The notes beneath the pieces were generated by a model. The model had not been told where the DNA came from and ran no database searches. It saw only the letters and a program-made list of their open reading frames with translations. Made by a program: the position numbers and the translations under genes. Below, one piece after another: positions 1 through 11,050 of a stretch of 64,000 nucleotides of DNA. Every line of letters starts with the position of its first letter. Positions within the stretch are counted from its first letter, which is position 1. This DNA comes from Hormiphora californensis (lineage: Eukaryota > Ctenophora > Tentaculata > Cydippida > Pleurobrachiidae). Location: NCBI GenBank assembly GCA_020137815.1, contig CM035362.1:6067715-6131714 (forward strand), given 5' to 3'.

Positions 1-136
1 ATAAAGTGTATGTACACATGGAAAATCAACGCTGATGGCGTTCGGCGTTCCGAAGAGCGGCAGAAAATTCTCGAAAATAAATGCCATTGAAACCAATAAA
101 CACTTTAGCTGCAACACCGACATCGCTATGTGTTAC

Positions 137-3100
137 CTGTGTATCACACTGGATCAACTTATCGGAACAACCCCAAAGTAATGTATCATCGGGTGTAAAT
201 GCTGGTATCACCATATCGTGAAGAGTCAACACATACATCTCACTCCGCAGTTTTGGACCTGGACACAAGTTACACCGGTGTTACATCGCTATCGTAGTAC
301 AACTGCTATTTTCTATTAAAATAAGATCAATACCACAATTGTTTTGACTGAGATCTCAGATCAATAAGATCAATCATCAACTTACTGCCTTCTTCAGGAG
401 TTTTCTTGCAGCACAAGATCTTGTTTGGCTGGTAGGGGTGCCAGGAGAAGTTGGATATATTTCCACTCGCCATGTTCGGAGCACTTTTCTGCTTGTGTGG
501 ATTTCCCGGGGGAAAGGGGGAGAGGGAGGAAAGGGGGGAGAGAAGGGGAAAAAAGGGAAAGGGAGAGAAGAAAACAAGAGAGATGAGAGAAGGGTCACTG
601 AACCTGTTTTAATTGGGGAAATCAAATGAAGGGGAATTAGGAAAAAGGATGGTGAGGGAGTGAAAAGGGGCTAAGAAGTCTGTCCTGTTTTTTAAAACAT
701 TTTGAGTTTTCACCCCAAACCAAATGGGGTTTTACCGGTTTTACACCCCGTCTTTATTTCTTCTTCCTGTTTTCCCAAAAAATTAAATTTCCCTTTTGGT
801 TAACAACCCAAACCCATTTTTTCCTGTTCTAACACACCAAAGTCATCCATTCTCTTTCCTGTTTTAAAACAAAATCTCAAATTCCTTTCCTGTTTTAAAA
901 CACCAAGCCCTTTTTTCCCACCTTTTTTAGCACAATTTCCAATTCTTTACCGGGTTTAAAACAAAGATTTTTTTTAAATGTTTAAACCCAAAAAATTTCC
1001 CCTTTGTTCTCCCCGTTCCCGTTCTCCAACGTTAAAACCGGAACCAAGTGAATTCTCCTTCCCTGTAGAACACCAAAACTCCTCATGCCGTTCACCGGGG
1101 GAACCGGGGGCCCCCCCAAAGGGCAACAAAATAAATTTAAAAACCACCTTTTTTCCCCCCCAAAACTATTTCCCTTTTTACGGGAAAACCCCCAAAAGGG
1201 GGGGCCCTCCCCCTGGGTAAAACCCGGGGGTTTCCCCCTTTTTTAAAAAAAAACAGCCGGCCCCCCCCCCAAAAAAAAAAGTATATTTTGTTATTCAACC
1301 CCCCAAACACATTTCCCCCCCCCCCCTCCCCCGCTCCCTTTCCTTCCCTTTTTTTTCCCCAAAAAGTTCCTTTTTTCCTGCTTACTGCTCCCCCCCCAAA
1401 AAACCCTTTTTTAATCTAAACCCCCAAAAGTACCCTTTTTCCTTATTTTTTAAAAAAAAAACACTTCCTTTTCACTTAAACCCCAAATTCCCTTTTGCTT
1501 ATTTTCCCAACCCAAAAATTTTTTAACCCCCTTTAAACAACCAAAAATCCTTTCTCTCCCCCAAAAAAGTCCCTTTTTTTCCCCCCCCGGGGCCTGGATA
1601 ACCCAAAGGGAAAATCTCTTTTTGGCGCCGAAAAGGGTTTATGGGTCCGGAAACGGGGGGAAAAAGGAAAAAAGGTTTTTTAATTTTTTCCTGTGGGTTA
1701 CAAACCCAAATCCCCGTTTGTCCCCGAAAAAAGGTTAATTTGGGGGTTGCTGTAAAATAAACCTTCTTTTTCGTTTTTTTTTAAGGGGGGGGTTTTTCAA
1801 GATCAAAATTATGAAAATCAAAAAAAATCGTAAAAGGGGTTTCCAAAAAAGTCCTTTTTTCTTCCCCTTTTTTTTTTTTTTGGGCGTTTGGGGAAACCTA
1901 AAAAAATTTTAAAAAAACGTTTTTTTTTGGGCCGGAAAATTTCGGTTATCAAAAAAACTGGGTTAATTTTCGGGGGGCTGGGTTTGGGCCCAGTGGTTGT
2001 AAATTTTTTTTTTTCATTTTCTTTAAACACCCCATCACCCTTTTTTAATTTTTTAGAAAAAAAAAAACAAAGGGGGGGGGTTTTTGGTTTCTCGACGGGG
2101 TAAAAAAGGGGGTAGGGGAGTTGGGGGAAAAATTTAAAAAAAAAAAACTTTATCATCCTTTCCTATCCCCTTTTTGCTCACCCCCCTTCCTTTTTTTTCC
2201 TTTTTCCCCCTTTTTCCTTCTTCCCCCCTTTCCCCCCCTTTTTTTCCCCCCCCTTTTTTTTTTTATAAATTAAGGCTTAAAAAGGGGTATCTTTAATCGT
2301 TTTTCAAAGGGAAATTTTTTGTTTTTTAAAAGGGGGGGAGGGAAAAAATAAAAAAAATTTAAAAAGGCTTGGGTTTTTTTTTTCCAAATTAAAAAAGGGG
2401 TTTATCAAATTTTTTCTTTCCCCCCCTTTTTTTAAGGGGGACTTCCCCTTTTTTTTCAAAACCCCTTTTTTTCCAAAAAAAAAACAATAAAAAAAAAAAA
2501 CCCCGGGTTGGGGGGGAAAAAAGGGGGAAAAACCCCCTTTGGGGACCCAAATTCCCTTTTCCCCCAAAACCCCCCCAAAGGGTTGGGTCCCTTTAAATTT
2601 TTTCCTCGGGAAACCCTTTTTGGGGGGGAAAAACCCCCCCCCCGGAAAAAAAAATTTTTTTGTGGGAAAAAACCCCTTTACACCAAAAAGGGGGCCCCCG
2701 GTTTTAAAAAAAGGGGGAAAAAAAAATTTTTAAAAGTAGGGGGGGGGCCCCCCCGGTTTTTAAAAAAGCCCCCCCCCCCAAAAAAAAAAAAAATTTTTTT
2801 CCTTACCCCCCTTTTTAAATTCAAAAAACCCCAAAATTTTAAAAAACCCCCCTTTTTAAAAAACCAAATTTTTTGGGGTTTTAAAAAAAAAAACCCCCCA
2901 AAAGGGGGGCCCCCACCCCAAAATTTTTAAAAACCCTGGGGGGGCCCCCCTGGTCCCCCCCCAATTTGGCCCCCCAAAAACCCCCCCCCAAAACCCCCTT
3001 TTTTTTGAAAAATTTTTTAAATCCCAAAAAAAAGTGCCTTTAAAATTTAAAACCCAAAAAAAAAGGGGGAAAAAAAAAAAAACATTTAAGGAAAAAAAAA

Positions 3101-6100
3101 AAATTCCCCTCTTTGGGGAAACCCAAAAATTTCCCCCGGGCCCCAACCCCCCTTTTAGTTGAACCCCCCCGGGAACCCCCCACCCCAAAACCCGGGGGGA
3201 AAACCCCCCCCCCCCCCCCGGGGGCCCCGGGGGCCCCCGGGCCCGGGGGCCAAAGGGGAAAAAACTCGCGAATTTTTTTAAAAAAAAGAAAAAAGAGGGG
3301 GGGAAAATTTTAAAGGGAGTGGCAAACTGAGTGGCCGGGGGCCCTCACCCTTTTTTTTTTCTTTTTTCCCTTTCTCCCCCTCTGTTGTTTTTTTCCCGTT
3401 TAAAAATTCCCCCCCCTTTTTCCCCTTCTTTTCCCTTCTCCCAAAAAACCCCCTAATTTTCTCTTTTTTTCCCTCTCCCCCAAACCCGGGGGAAAAAAAA
3501 GGGAAAAAGGGGGGGAAAAAAGGGGGAAAAAAAAGGGGAGGGGGGGGGGGGAAAAGGGGGGAGGGGGGGAAAGAAGGGGAGGGGAAGAAGGGAAAAAAAA
3601 GGGGAGGCAAAGGAAAAAGGGAAAAAAGGGGAAAAAGAGGGGGCCCCCCGGGGGAAAGGGGGAAAAAAACCCCCCCGGGGGAAACCCCGGGGCCCCCCCG
3701 GGGGGGGGGGGGGTCCCCCCAAACCCGGGGGCCCCCCCCCCCCCTTTTTTTGGGCTCCTTCCCCCCTTTTTTGGGGCCCCCCCCCAAAATTTTAAAAAAA
3801 AAGGGTTTTTTTTCCCCCCCCCCGGGGGCAAAACTTGGGGGGGGAGGGGGGGAAAAGGCCCCTTTCCCCCCCCCCCCCCTTTTTTTTGGAAAAAGGGGGG
3901 GAAAAGGGGAAAGGGAAATTTACTTATTTATTTTTTCCCCGGCCCCCCCGAATTGTTTTTAACCACGGGGGCCCAAAATCCCCCCCCCCCGGTTTGGGGC
4001 TCCCCAAAAAAAGGGGGTGTTGGGGTTTGGGGGGGGGGAAAAGGGTTATTGAAAATAAAAAAATTCTGGGTCTAACCCTTCATTTTAAATTGTCCCGTCC
4101 GTGCCGAGGGACCCAAACCCTTTGGGTAAAAAAAACCCTTTTTTTAAATTTTTAGGTTCCCTGGGTTGCCCTTTGGGGTTTTAAAAAAAAACCCGGGAAC
4201 GAAAAAAGGAAAAAGGGCCTTATTTTTTTTGATTTTCCCAATTTAGACAGTTTTAAAAGTCTCCCTCCTTTAAAAAAAAAAATGAATTGTTTCCCCGGTT
4301 TTTCCGCCCTTTTTTTCCGTTTTTACGGGGGTTTTTTCGGGCGTAGGGGAGGGTTTTGGGTCCCACAGGAAAAAAAAAGGAAAAATTTCCCTTTTTGTTC
4401 TCCCCTTTTTTTTTAAAAAAAATTTCGTTTTCCCCAACAGCCCAAATTTTCCGGGCACAAAAACCCCCGTGTTTTAAAAACCAAACCCCTTTCTCCCCTT
4501 TTTTAAAAAAAAAATTATTTTCCCCCCCCCACCTTTCTAACACCCAAAAATCCTTTTTCCTTACCCGTTTAAACCCCCCAAATTCTTTTTTTCCTCATTT
4601 TAAAACACAAAAATTTTTCCCTTTTCCTTTTTTTCTGGACAAAAAAGATTTTTCCCCCCCTTTTGCAAAAGTTTAAATTTTTTTTTTTGTTTTCAACCAA
4701 ACTTTTTTTTTTTTCCCCAAATATTTTACCCCTATCGAACCCAAAAAGAAGGAAAAGAAAAACTGAAAAATGAAGTTGTTTACGGTTTTGATCACTGCGA
4801 ACCTTGTAATTAACCGTTTTTCACGGGGATTTCACTGGGCTGTAGGTGACGGTCTTGTGAATCCCACAGTGAAAAAAATTTGGAAAAATTCCGTTATTTG
4901 CTCTCTCGGCAAGCTTTTCCGTAAAACCCACTCAAATTTGCTAGTCTTTTGTGCGGAGCACACAGCAGATTCTGCGGTCTCACTATCAGCCCCTGTGTTC
5001 TAACACACCAAAGTCATCCATTTCTCCCTCTCACCTGTTCTAGCACACCAAAGTCATCCATTTCTCTCTCTCACCTGTTCTAACACACCAAAGTCATCCA
5101 TTTCTCTCTCTCACCTGTTCTAACACACCAAAGTCATCCATTTCTCTCTCTCACCTGTTCTAACACACCAAAGTCATCCATTTCTCTCTCTCACCTGTTC
5201 TAGCACACCAAAGTCATCCATTTCTCTCTCTCACCTGTTCTAACACACCAAAGTCATCCATTTCTCTCTCTCACCTGTTCTAGCACACCAAAGTCATCCA
5301 TTTCTCTCTCTCACCTGTTCTAGCACACCGAAGTCATCCATTTCTCCCTCTCACCTGTTCTAGTACACCAAAGTCATCCATTTCTCTCTCTCACCTGTTC
5401 TAGCACACCAAAGTCATCCATTTCTCTCTCTCACCTGTTCTAACACACCAAAGTCATCCATTTCTCTCTCTCACCTGTTCTAGCACACCAAAGTCATCCA
5501 TTTCTCTCTCTCACCTGTTCTAGCACACCAAAGTCATCCATTTCTCTCTCTCACCTGTTCTAGCACACCAAAGTACTCCATTTCTCTCTCTCACCTGTTC
5601 TAGCACACCAAAGTCATCCATTTCTCTCTCTCACCTGTTCTAGAACACCAAAGTCATCCATTTCCGTTTTCTCCATCGTATACACAGGAAACTCTCTGAT
5701 CTGGACCTGTTTCGCGGTTTTGGTGATGAACCCGATCCGGGCAGGGTGTGTGGGACACCACTCTATCTTTCTGATGTCACTCGTGGTACATTTGATGGAA
5801 CGAATTGCTTTCTCCGGGTTTTTCATATTCCTGATGTGTGTGTGAGGAATGTTAGGTGAGGAATTTCGTAATGAAATTACCCCTGTGGGGTGTGAGCTCC
5901 CCTGTGGGCTGCAGGTGTGAGCTCACAACGTTAATAAGTGACTTCGTAACCAAGTGAGGAATTTCAGTCGTGGTAGAAGCTACCGTCTGACCTCGATTAG
6001 GTGAAAACTGATATAACAAGCTGTTTGGGTAAATCTTGGGAAGTTGAGAGCCGGTAAATCGGATCCCAACTTTTATAGTATTTTAACCGGATAAAAGTCA

Positions 6101-7479
6101 CAACAAATAAATTACCGTGTATCCCATAGTTTGACATATTCATCAGAATGCGAGGCCAGGATATGTTCATAAGTTGGAGAGAAACAAACTCCATCCGTCT
6201 CCTGGATATCAGTCGCTGGTCGCCGTATTTCCTTGGGTTTTACCCTGAAATATTGTTGATTAAACACACGGCTGCTGTTCCAGAATCATACCAAGGAATA
6301 CCAAGGAATGGCAAAGTATTGATACTATTATTATTTATTTCCAAACCCGCCCTGAAACCTAGCAGTTACACTGAACCCCCCCCCCCCCCTTCCCCCAAGG
6401 GTTCTGCCCCGCCCCCCTTACCGTATATCAAATATCTCAATTCTCTTCTTGCTTGTGCCTGCTACAAGGATATCTGCATTATGTGGAGACCATGCTATCG
6501 ACTGGATACTGTCCCCATCGTTTCCGAAGTTCAGCACCTGATAGGTTAGATATATTTAAAGAGTTAGCTGTCTCACTAATGAATTTTGTCTGAATCATGT
6601 GTCACAGTGTGAGCGGTGAGCAACTTTAACCAAGAAAAACATCTTTGGTCACTTCTAAATACATGGTCTGAGTTTGAACACTAAATGTCGAACTACCTTG
6701 CTTTGTTCAAACCCTCGCGGAAGGGGGGTCGAACAAGGCAAGAACTACCTTTTTCGTCTGCAAGTCCAACACATGAATCCCTTTGGCAGTTCGACTCTTT
6801 TCCGTTGCTATGGCAACCTTGTTAGGCGCCTTAGCACTCCACTCCAAAAGGTGTATCCTCCGTGGTGACTGCCTCGCTTGGTTAAAATGGATGCTCTCCA
6901 GCTGGAGATCACTGGACCCCCTCTGTGGTTGACTCAAATCCAACCGGAACAACTTCTCCTGGCTTGCTGTTACAACTACGGTTGTGTCTGTTGGGTGGAC
7001 AGCAAAGGTTTTCAGCTTATGTTTCGTATGGTCTACATAGGAGTATAGTTCCCTGACTGTTGCTTGGTCGGGAGATAACAGGTAGTCTTGGTTCCGACGA
7101 TCTTCCGTCTGGGAATATGAGAATTATATTAATATCTTAAAGAAGAGTAGCAGTATTATTAGCAGTAGATGAAATCTTCTAAATAGTCTTCTGAATAATT
7201 GAGTTGTGTACCCATTGTGTAAAGTCCATTTCAACTGTTCCCCCAAAAACTTAAATTTAGAATTTTTGTGGCGTGTGATATACACATAAAACAGTTCTGC
7301 ACACGACTTTGGAGGGGGATCAGCTGAAAAATGGAGTATATCATGTGTATCCATTGTGTATCCATTGTGTTGAGATTTACCTCAGTGATCTCGTAATAAT
7401 GAAAATCCCCATCGCTGAGAGTTATGTAACAACACTTATCTCGTGTCCTAACCCATCTAAAGTTATGTAGGTCGTCCAT
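137..7479 (-). CDS. MIOS: MIOS, GATOR2 complex WD40 subunit (N-terminal half, runs off left edge)
   Basis: Seven exons read leftwards: 7381-7479, 6749-7108, 6422-6537, 6116-6244, 5635-5830, 386-488, 137-258. They have GT-AG borders and consistent phases and give 375 codons. The start is the ATG at 7479 (MDDLHNFRWVRT). WD40-type blades are visible: IAWSPHNADILVAGTSKKR, then GVCFSPTYEHILASHSDE, then IEWCPTHPARIGFITKTA, then NISNFSWHPYQPNKILCC, then a strand with LLWGCSDKLIQCDT. Blade order and spacing match the N-terminal propeller of animal MIOS/Mio, a GATOR2 subunit that acts in amino-acid signalling to mTORC1 at the lysosome. The C-terminal half lies outside the window. Intron 5 (489-5634) holds a tandem array and a damaged stretch. 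Another WD40 protein cannot be fully excluded, but the order of motifs favours MIOS. Confidence 0.78.
640..4770. other. Probable consensus failure inside the MIOS intron 5 repeat array
   Basis: The sequence is dominated by homopolymer runs (blocks of A, C, T and G 4-20 long) with no normal dinucleotide texture. At about 805-960 recognisable fragments of the neighbouring 40-bp unit appear (CCTGTTCTAACACACC, AAAGTCATCCATT), decaying into homopolymer-stretched versions. I read this as an unpolished long-read consensus of a long tandem array, not real biology. The short proline-, lysine- and phenylalanine-rich ORFs here should be ignored. Confidence 0.75.
4770..4994. other. Unique sequence island between damaged stretch and 40-bp array
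   Basis: A non-repetitive stretch with normal base texture inside MIOS intron 5. It carries a plus-strand ORF of about 77 codons (MKLFTVLITANL onward) that resembles nothing I know and runs into the repeat. It may be a remnant of intron sequence or of an insertion. I see no functional signal. Confidence 0.3.
4995..5660 (-). repeat. 40-bp tandem array spanning the MIOS exon 5 5' splice site
   Basis: About 16 copies with a strict 40-bp period. On the minus strand each unit repeats the last exon codons (ATGGATGACTTTGGTGT, then CTAGAACAG) followed by the donor GTGAGAGAGAG. The true junction is the copy at 5634/5635, where the exon reads MDDFGVLEQ. Every copy therefore carries an intact-looking AG|GTGAG donor. 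Substitutions between copies are few (CTAGCACAC/CTAACACAC). Confidence 0.92.
5840..6110. other. MIOS intron 4, no feature recognised
   Basis: Intron between the exons at 6116-6244 and 5635-5830. It has short direct repeats (CCCTGTGGG..TGTGAGCTC twice) but no coding or RNA signal that I can see. Confidence 0.4.
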
Positions 7480-7720
7480 TGCACATTTGCAGAGCTAAAG
7501 AGCAATGGTTTATATTATAAATAGATACGAGTTGCCATTATACACTGTGTATTTGCTGTGTATTTGCTGTGTATTCACTGCGTAAACACTGCCGATTTAA
7601 GAATGTGGAAGATGCGGGTAGTACCATAATTTACAAAACTCAACTGATAAAAATACATCCATTGTCAACTATAAAGGGTTAAAACTTGCTCAAAAAACAT
7701 TGTCAACAGCTGTGATCCAG

Positions 7721-8669
7721 TTAAAATTTGTTCAAAAAGCTGGCCAACTGAACATAATCCGGTGCTGATTCCCACTTGAACTCAAGTCCAATTGTAAGGT
7801 AGGACAATGTAGGAGAGTCTGAAATGTGTTGAAATAGTTTCTCATAGTCAACTCCCCCAGGCGATGTTATCTCTGTTCTATCAGGCGTCTGGGCAACCTA
7901 GGTGAAATAGTTGTTAAATAATTCCTTGAATTGCACAGTACAATATTAATTATTTATTGAATCTGTTTACAATAATTTACAAAAACACCATGTCCCAAAT
8001 ACAGGGTGGTTTTGTGGGTTTTTGTCGACTGTATACCTGAATGTATCCAATAGAACTGGCATTTTCATCCATCAATTGTATTATCTCCTCAGTAGAGTAC
8101 CCAAGGCAGTTCAAATGAAAAGTGTCAAACTGGAGCTTTATGTTTTCTTTTCCAATTTTCTTCAAAAGTTCAATCGCCTTTGGGAAGTTGTCAAGAAAAT
8201 ACCCAGGTATTACACCCCCACTAATGACTTCTACCAATCCTATAATACCTTCATTTTCAAGCATCTCACTTGCTTTTTGAAGGTTGTCAACGAAGGTTCT
8301 TTCATTGCCAGTGGCAGCAAGACCGGCCATGATATGAAGTCGAGAACATTTCAAGGCTTTACAGTACCGAATACCTTGTTCGATTCCCTCCAAGAACTGT
8401 TCCTTTCCTCCCTCTGTCGACGCGAATCCAGGCTCCTTATTTGGTCCCAAGGATGTGTTAATTAGTTCTATATACAAGGGGTAGCTGTCTAATTGTTTAT
8501 CCCATTCCTCGATCGACCAAGTATAAGGAAACGCAACTTCTATCGACAGAAAGCTCTTATCTGTGGCCTTTTCTAGACGCTTTCCGAGAGGTCCCAGTGT
8601 CCCATCTTCTTTAAATTTATCAACAAACATTGTACCAATGTTGTAAGCGTATTTCTTCTTGATGTCCAT
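7721..8669 (-). CDS. HYI: Hydroxypyruvate isomerase (HYI family, TIM barrel)
   Basis: Two exons: 8037-8669 and 7721-7897 (stop 7721-7723), joined in phase 0 (YIQ|VAQTPDR). From the ATG at 8669 the product is 269 aa, close to the usual length of about 260-280 for the family. Family blocks in order: KYAYNIGTMF near the N-terminus, SIEVAFPYTWS, GIEQGIRYCKALKCSRLH, IMAG, GLVEVISG with the first catalytic-type Glu, KLQFDTFHLN with metal-ligand Asp/His, GYIQVAQTPDR and GLEFKWES with the second Glu position. The family interconverts hydroxypyruvate and tartronate semialdehyde in the cytosol. An in-frame ATG at 8768 would add 33 residues that include a duplicated start segment; I prefer the inner ATG. 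Confidence 0.88.
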
Positions 8670-8768
8670 GTTGTAAGTTGTCTCATATGAGACCCTCCTC
8701 TCCGCACCGGGCCGCGGTGTACAGTCAGTGTAGGAAAAGTTGTAAGCGTATTTCTTCTTGATGTCCAT
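8670..8768 (-). repeat. 99-bp in-frame duplication/insertion at the HYI start
   Basis: The coding start MDIKKKYAYN occurs twice, 99 bp apart, with an intervening in-frame insert (FSYTDCTPRPGAERRVSYE region). The insert contains a sequence (CCTCTCCGCACCGGGCC, then GTGTACAGTCAGTG) that recurs in altered form at about 30938-30985 (TCCTCTTCGCACGGGGCC, then GATGTACAGTCAGTG). It is therefore a dispersed repeat inserted with a duplication of the flanking codons. Confidence 0.7.
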
Positions 8769-8860
8769 GATATAGAGATATGCTAGGACGGCAAACTAGG
8801 GTCCAAAATTCGCAACGGGACGTCGGCACCGTGTTTTTAAAATGAAAACAACACAAAATC

Positions 8861-8908
8861 GCTGTAAAATTTGAAAGGTCGCTGCAGCGACCTTTCAAAT
8901 TTTACAGC
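8861..8908. repeat. Perfect 48-bp palindrome upstream of HYI
   Basis: GCTGTAAAATTTGAAAGG, then TCGCTGCAGCGA, then CCTTTCAAATTTTACAGC is its own reverse complement with no spacer. It lies about 90 bp upstream of the outer HYI ATG. It could be a foldback insertion or a regulatory site. Confidence 0.9.
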
Positions 8909-8909
8909 T

Positions 8910-9268
8910 GCTCGAAATTGGGACGCGCGGATAAAATACGCTACGAATTTATGCGCGCCCAATTGCAGCGCTTAGACATAATACTCGCGTCGGTACGATG
9001 ATGCTTTTCATCGATTGGGAATGATGGCCCTCTCTGTTTCAGCCATCCAGAAGTGCTTTTGCTTCAATTATCTGATACCGAGACGAACAATTAAACGAGT
9101 TTCATTAATTCTGAATAAATATTAATCTTTACAGAGATAATACACACATAAAAAAAGACTAGAACACTTTATACACACTTTTATACAGCAAAGAGAAAAA
9201 GGAAACTTTGAACACACTGATGAAAAAAGGATGGAAATCGTGAAACTAGGACAAAATATATTTACATC
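8910..9268. other. Intergenic, nothing recognised
   Basis: AT-rich sequence between the palindrome and the inverted-repeat element, with a few CG-containing words (GGGACGCGCGG). No ORF or RNA-like fold is evident. Confidence 0.4.
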
Positions 9269-9622
9269 TGATATACAAAGTGCAAAAACACCCGAAACTT
9301 GATCCCACCCATGCATGTTTGGTGGTCCCTAAATCGTCGTCATCAAGATCAGATCACGTAACAAGTAGCATGCTAGGAGCACCCCACATGCATGATCAGA
9401 TTACCCCACTGAGGATCAGATCCCCCACCCAAGATCAGATCATCCCATAGAGGATCAGATCACCCCACCCATGATCAGATCACCCCAGTGACTATCAGAT
9501 CATCCCAGTGAGTATCAGATCCCACATTTCACCCAGTAGTCCACTGTGCGTGATGAGATCCCCCATATAGAGTGGTAAAATAGACAAAGACGTGACGACA
9601 GAGAAATTGAGATAAAAATGAA

Positions 9623-9827
<205 letters not shown>

Positions 9828-10256
9828 GACTAAGAGGAAACTGAGAAGTGAGAGATATGAAAAACGATCAGTTTTAAGCCATCCGTAGGATGGACTGGGT
9901 CCACAAACACTGCTCCACAAGAGAGATGAGGTTAACTCACTATGATACTAAAGGTCTCTATTGTAGTTCCCCTCTAAACTCCCCGTTCTAATGTACTGGC
10001 GGTTCGGGTGATCGCGAGCAGCAATGGGAGCATTGACCGGCGCCTTACATAAAGTGTCTCTTACTTACATCCCCAGTCTTACTCTCCGTAAAGAAGCCGG
10101 ACTCTATGCAACAAGGGGAGGTGTGAAACTGATAACAATAAATACATGTAAATACATAATGGGGCATTCAAGAGAGGATCGGTTGGTTTCTCTCTCTAGT
10201 CAATGTAATTCGGCCTTCGGCCGAAAAGGGCCGGGCCCGTCGCTCATTCTCTCTGT

Positions 10257-10292
<36 letters not shown>

Positions 10293-10440
10293 CTGTGTCT
10301 CCCTCCTGCGCTCTCTCGCGATGTTAGGGATCAGAGGTAAGGGAGCAGGTGCACCGCGTACTCAAAGGGAAATAGCAAGGGAAAGCATGATCTAGTTCTA
10401 GTTCTCTCCGTGGATCCAAAACGTATCTCGAGGTGAGGAA

Positions 10441-10542
<102 letters not shown>

Positions 10543-10929
10543 GCCAATTTTCTACTCTATATGGGGATCTCATTACGCACAGTGGACTACTGGGTGAAAT
10601 GTGGGATCTGATACTCACTGGGATGATCTGATCCTCAGTGGGGTGATCTGATCATGGGTGGGGTGATCTGATCCTCAATGGGATGATCTGATCATGGGTG
10701 GGGTGATCTGATCCTCAATGGAATGATCTGATCATGGATGGGGGGATCTGATTCTCAGTGGGGTGATCTAATCATGCATGTTGGGTGATGTGATCTGATC
10801 TTGATGACGACGATCTAGGGACCACCAAACATGCATGGGGGGATCAAGTTTCACCCCTTTTCGCATTATATAGTAAGATATACAAAGTGTCTTGCCTTGT
10901 TCGACACTATTAGAACATAAAGTGTCCAG

Positions 10930-11038
10930 CGGGAACCGACCGAACCAAGTAAACAACCAATCAGAGCTCGTTATTTAGGTCACGTGACTGGTTATCAGCC
11001 AATCAGGGACCAGTATTTCCTGATTCGGTCGGTTCCTG
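10930..11038. mobile_element. hAT-like MITE, copy 1
   Basis: A 109-bp element with terminal inverted repeats (CGGGAACCGACCGAA at the left, TTCGGTCGGTTCCTG at the right) and an 8-bp target duplication GTGTCCAG at 10922-10929 and 11039-11046. The core reads CAACCAATCAGAGCTCG, then TTATTTAGGTCACGTGACTG, then GTTATCAGCCAATCAGGGA. The 8-bp duplication and small size fit non-autonomous hAT elements. It sits just beyond the IFT81 stop codon, so it is probably in that gene's 3' UTR. Confidence 0.88.
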
Positions 11039-11050
11039 GTGTCCAGCACT

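Noticed and set aside
978-4676. Proline-, lysine- and glycine-rich ORFs
   Set aside because: They lie in homopolymer-stretched sequence that appears to be a consensus artefact of the 40-bp array.
6148-6549. Plus-strand ORF of 133 aa
   Set aside because: Antisense to MIOS exons 3 and 4, whose splice phases and WD40 motifs fit the minus strand.
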